Positions 5,084 to 5,455 of a DNA stretch of 5,455 nt are shown here, one piece after another; positions within the stretch are counted from its first letter, which is position 1; the number at the start of each line of letters is the position of its first letter. The stretch comes from Chloroflexota bacterium. Lineage in GTDB: Bacteria; Chloroflexota; Dehalococcoidia; Lucifugimonadales; Australimonadaceae. The notes under the pieces were generated by a model. That model searched no databases, was not told where the DNA came from, and saw only the letters and a list, made by a program, of their open reading frames with translations. The stretch spans positions 1-5,455 of the forward strand of contig JAPPFU010000116.1 in assembly GCA_028875085.1 (NCBI GenBank), read 5' to 3'. Made by a program: the position numbers and the translations under genes.

Positions 5084-5455
5084 TTAGTTCGCGCCCACGT
5101 AGGCCGCCCAGCGCTCGTCGAGCGTGGGGTCGGCGACCGTCTCGATCACGTAGTCGCCGAACTCGCGCGTCGTGCAGCCGGTGTCGCGGCCCGTGATGGC
5201 GATGCGGCGTTCGTACTGGCCGCACACGTCCAGCGCCTTGTGCAGCCGCGCCGCCAGGTCGGTGAAGCCGATGTGCTCCAGCATCATCGCTCCGGCGCGG
5301 ATCATCGACGACGGGTCGGCGTACTGCGCGCGGCCTTCGCGCACCATGCGCGGCGCGGAGCCGTGGATGGCCTCGAACATCGCGTACTGGCTGCCCACGT
5401 TGGCCGCGCGACCTCCGTGACATGTCCGCCCGGGAATTGCGGGCGGTGGCCGACG
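5084..5455 (-). CDS. icd: isocitrate dehydrogenase, C-terminal part (5' end outside window)
   Basis: The C-terminal 108 or so residues of an isocitrate/isopropylmalate dehydrogenase family enzyme, which oxidatively decarboxylates isocitrate to 2-oxoglutarate. The segment ANVGSQYAMFEAIHGSAPRM (about 5404-5345) is the family's conserved NIG-x-x-x-A-x-FEA-x-HGSAP block next to the coenzyme site. It is followed by ADPSSMIRAGAMMLEHIGF, a conserved helix after NP/DP, and by ITGRDTGCTTREFGDYVIETV near the end. Adjacency to mdh favours isocitrate over isopropylmalate dehydrogenase. NAD versus NADP preference cannot be read reliably. The stop is TAA at 5086-5084. The frame is open to the window edge, but residues encoded by 5455 to about 5405 (RRPPPAIPGRTCHGGRA) do not resemble the expected GDIxSD and Gly-rich region, so the true gene sequence may be disrupted there. 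Confidence 0.85.
   Translation of the reverse strand, partial: RRPPPAIPGRTCHGGRAANVGSQYAMFEAIHGSAPRMVREGRAQYADPSSMIRAGAMMLEHIGFTDLAARLHKALDVCGQYERRIAITGRDTGCTTREFGDYVIETVADPTLDERWAAYVGAN

Noticed and set aside
3405..5087. 560-codon open frame on the + strand
   Set aside because: It is antisense to mdh and its coupled neighbour, is dominated by Arg, His, Ala and Leu, and has no recognisable domain. It is a typical shadow of GC-rich coding DNA.
5046..5423. N-terminal extension of mdh up to 5423
   Set aside because: It overlaps the clear isocitrate dehydrogenase C-terminus in another frame. The AAGGAG site and the normal family length both support the start at 5045.

Overview
This is a GC-rich bacterial chromosome segment with two convergent transcription units that meet at a perfect palindrome (1777-1803). 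No rRNA, tRNA or CRISPR array is visible. The high G+C, the tandem hydrolase paralogs, a TCA-cycle operon and an intergenic palindrome of the dispersed-repeat type would fit an environmental lineage such as Chloroflexota (Dehalococcoidia/SAR202-like). That assignment is an impression from memory, not a demonstrated placement.

Left part (1-1747, + strand): a tight array of at least three paralogous alpha/beta hydrolases resembling meta-cleavage-product (MCP) hydrolases of the BphD/MhpC type. The first is present only as its last 13 codons. The second (58-882) and third (905-1747) are complete and both keep a Ser-Asp-His triad. They differ reciprocally at the active site: the second has lost the HGGGPGA oxyanion-hole motif but keeps G-x-S-x-G, while the third keeps HGGGPGA but carries C-S-S-F-S at the nucleophile elbow.

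Middle part (about 1777-3400, - strand): a cassette with locally much lower G+C. It holds a beta-class DNA methyltransferase (DPPF motif, likely N6-adenine), an HNH nuclease domain and a 78-residue Gly-rich two-helix membrane protein. The methyltransferase and HNH parts look like one ancestral fusion protein broken by a frame change near 2450. After the break, the methyltransferase-frame stop overlaps an ATG of the HNH frame as ATGA, so the HNH domain could still be made by translational coupling.

Right part (3471-5455, - strand): a central-metabolism operon in the order isocitrate dehydrogenase (3' part only), malate dehydrogenase, and a 211-residue acidic protein of unknown function whose GTG start directly abuts the mdh stop. 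Isocitrate dehydrogenase similarity fades in the last 50 or so bases of the window, so an indel, a chimeric junction or a contig-edge artefact may lie there.

The strongest points for follow-up are the reciprocal active-site changes in the hydrolase array and the split methyltransferase/HNH gene with its small membrane neighbour. Neither is proof of a new system.
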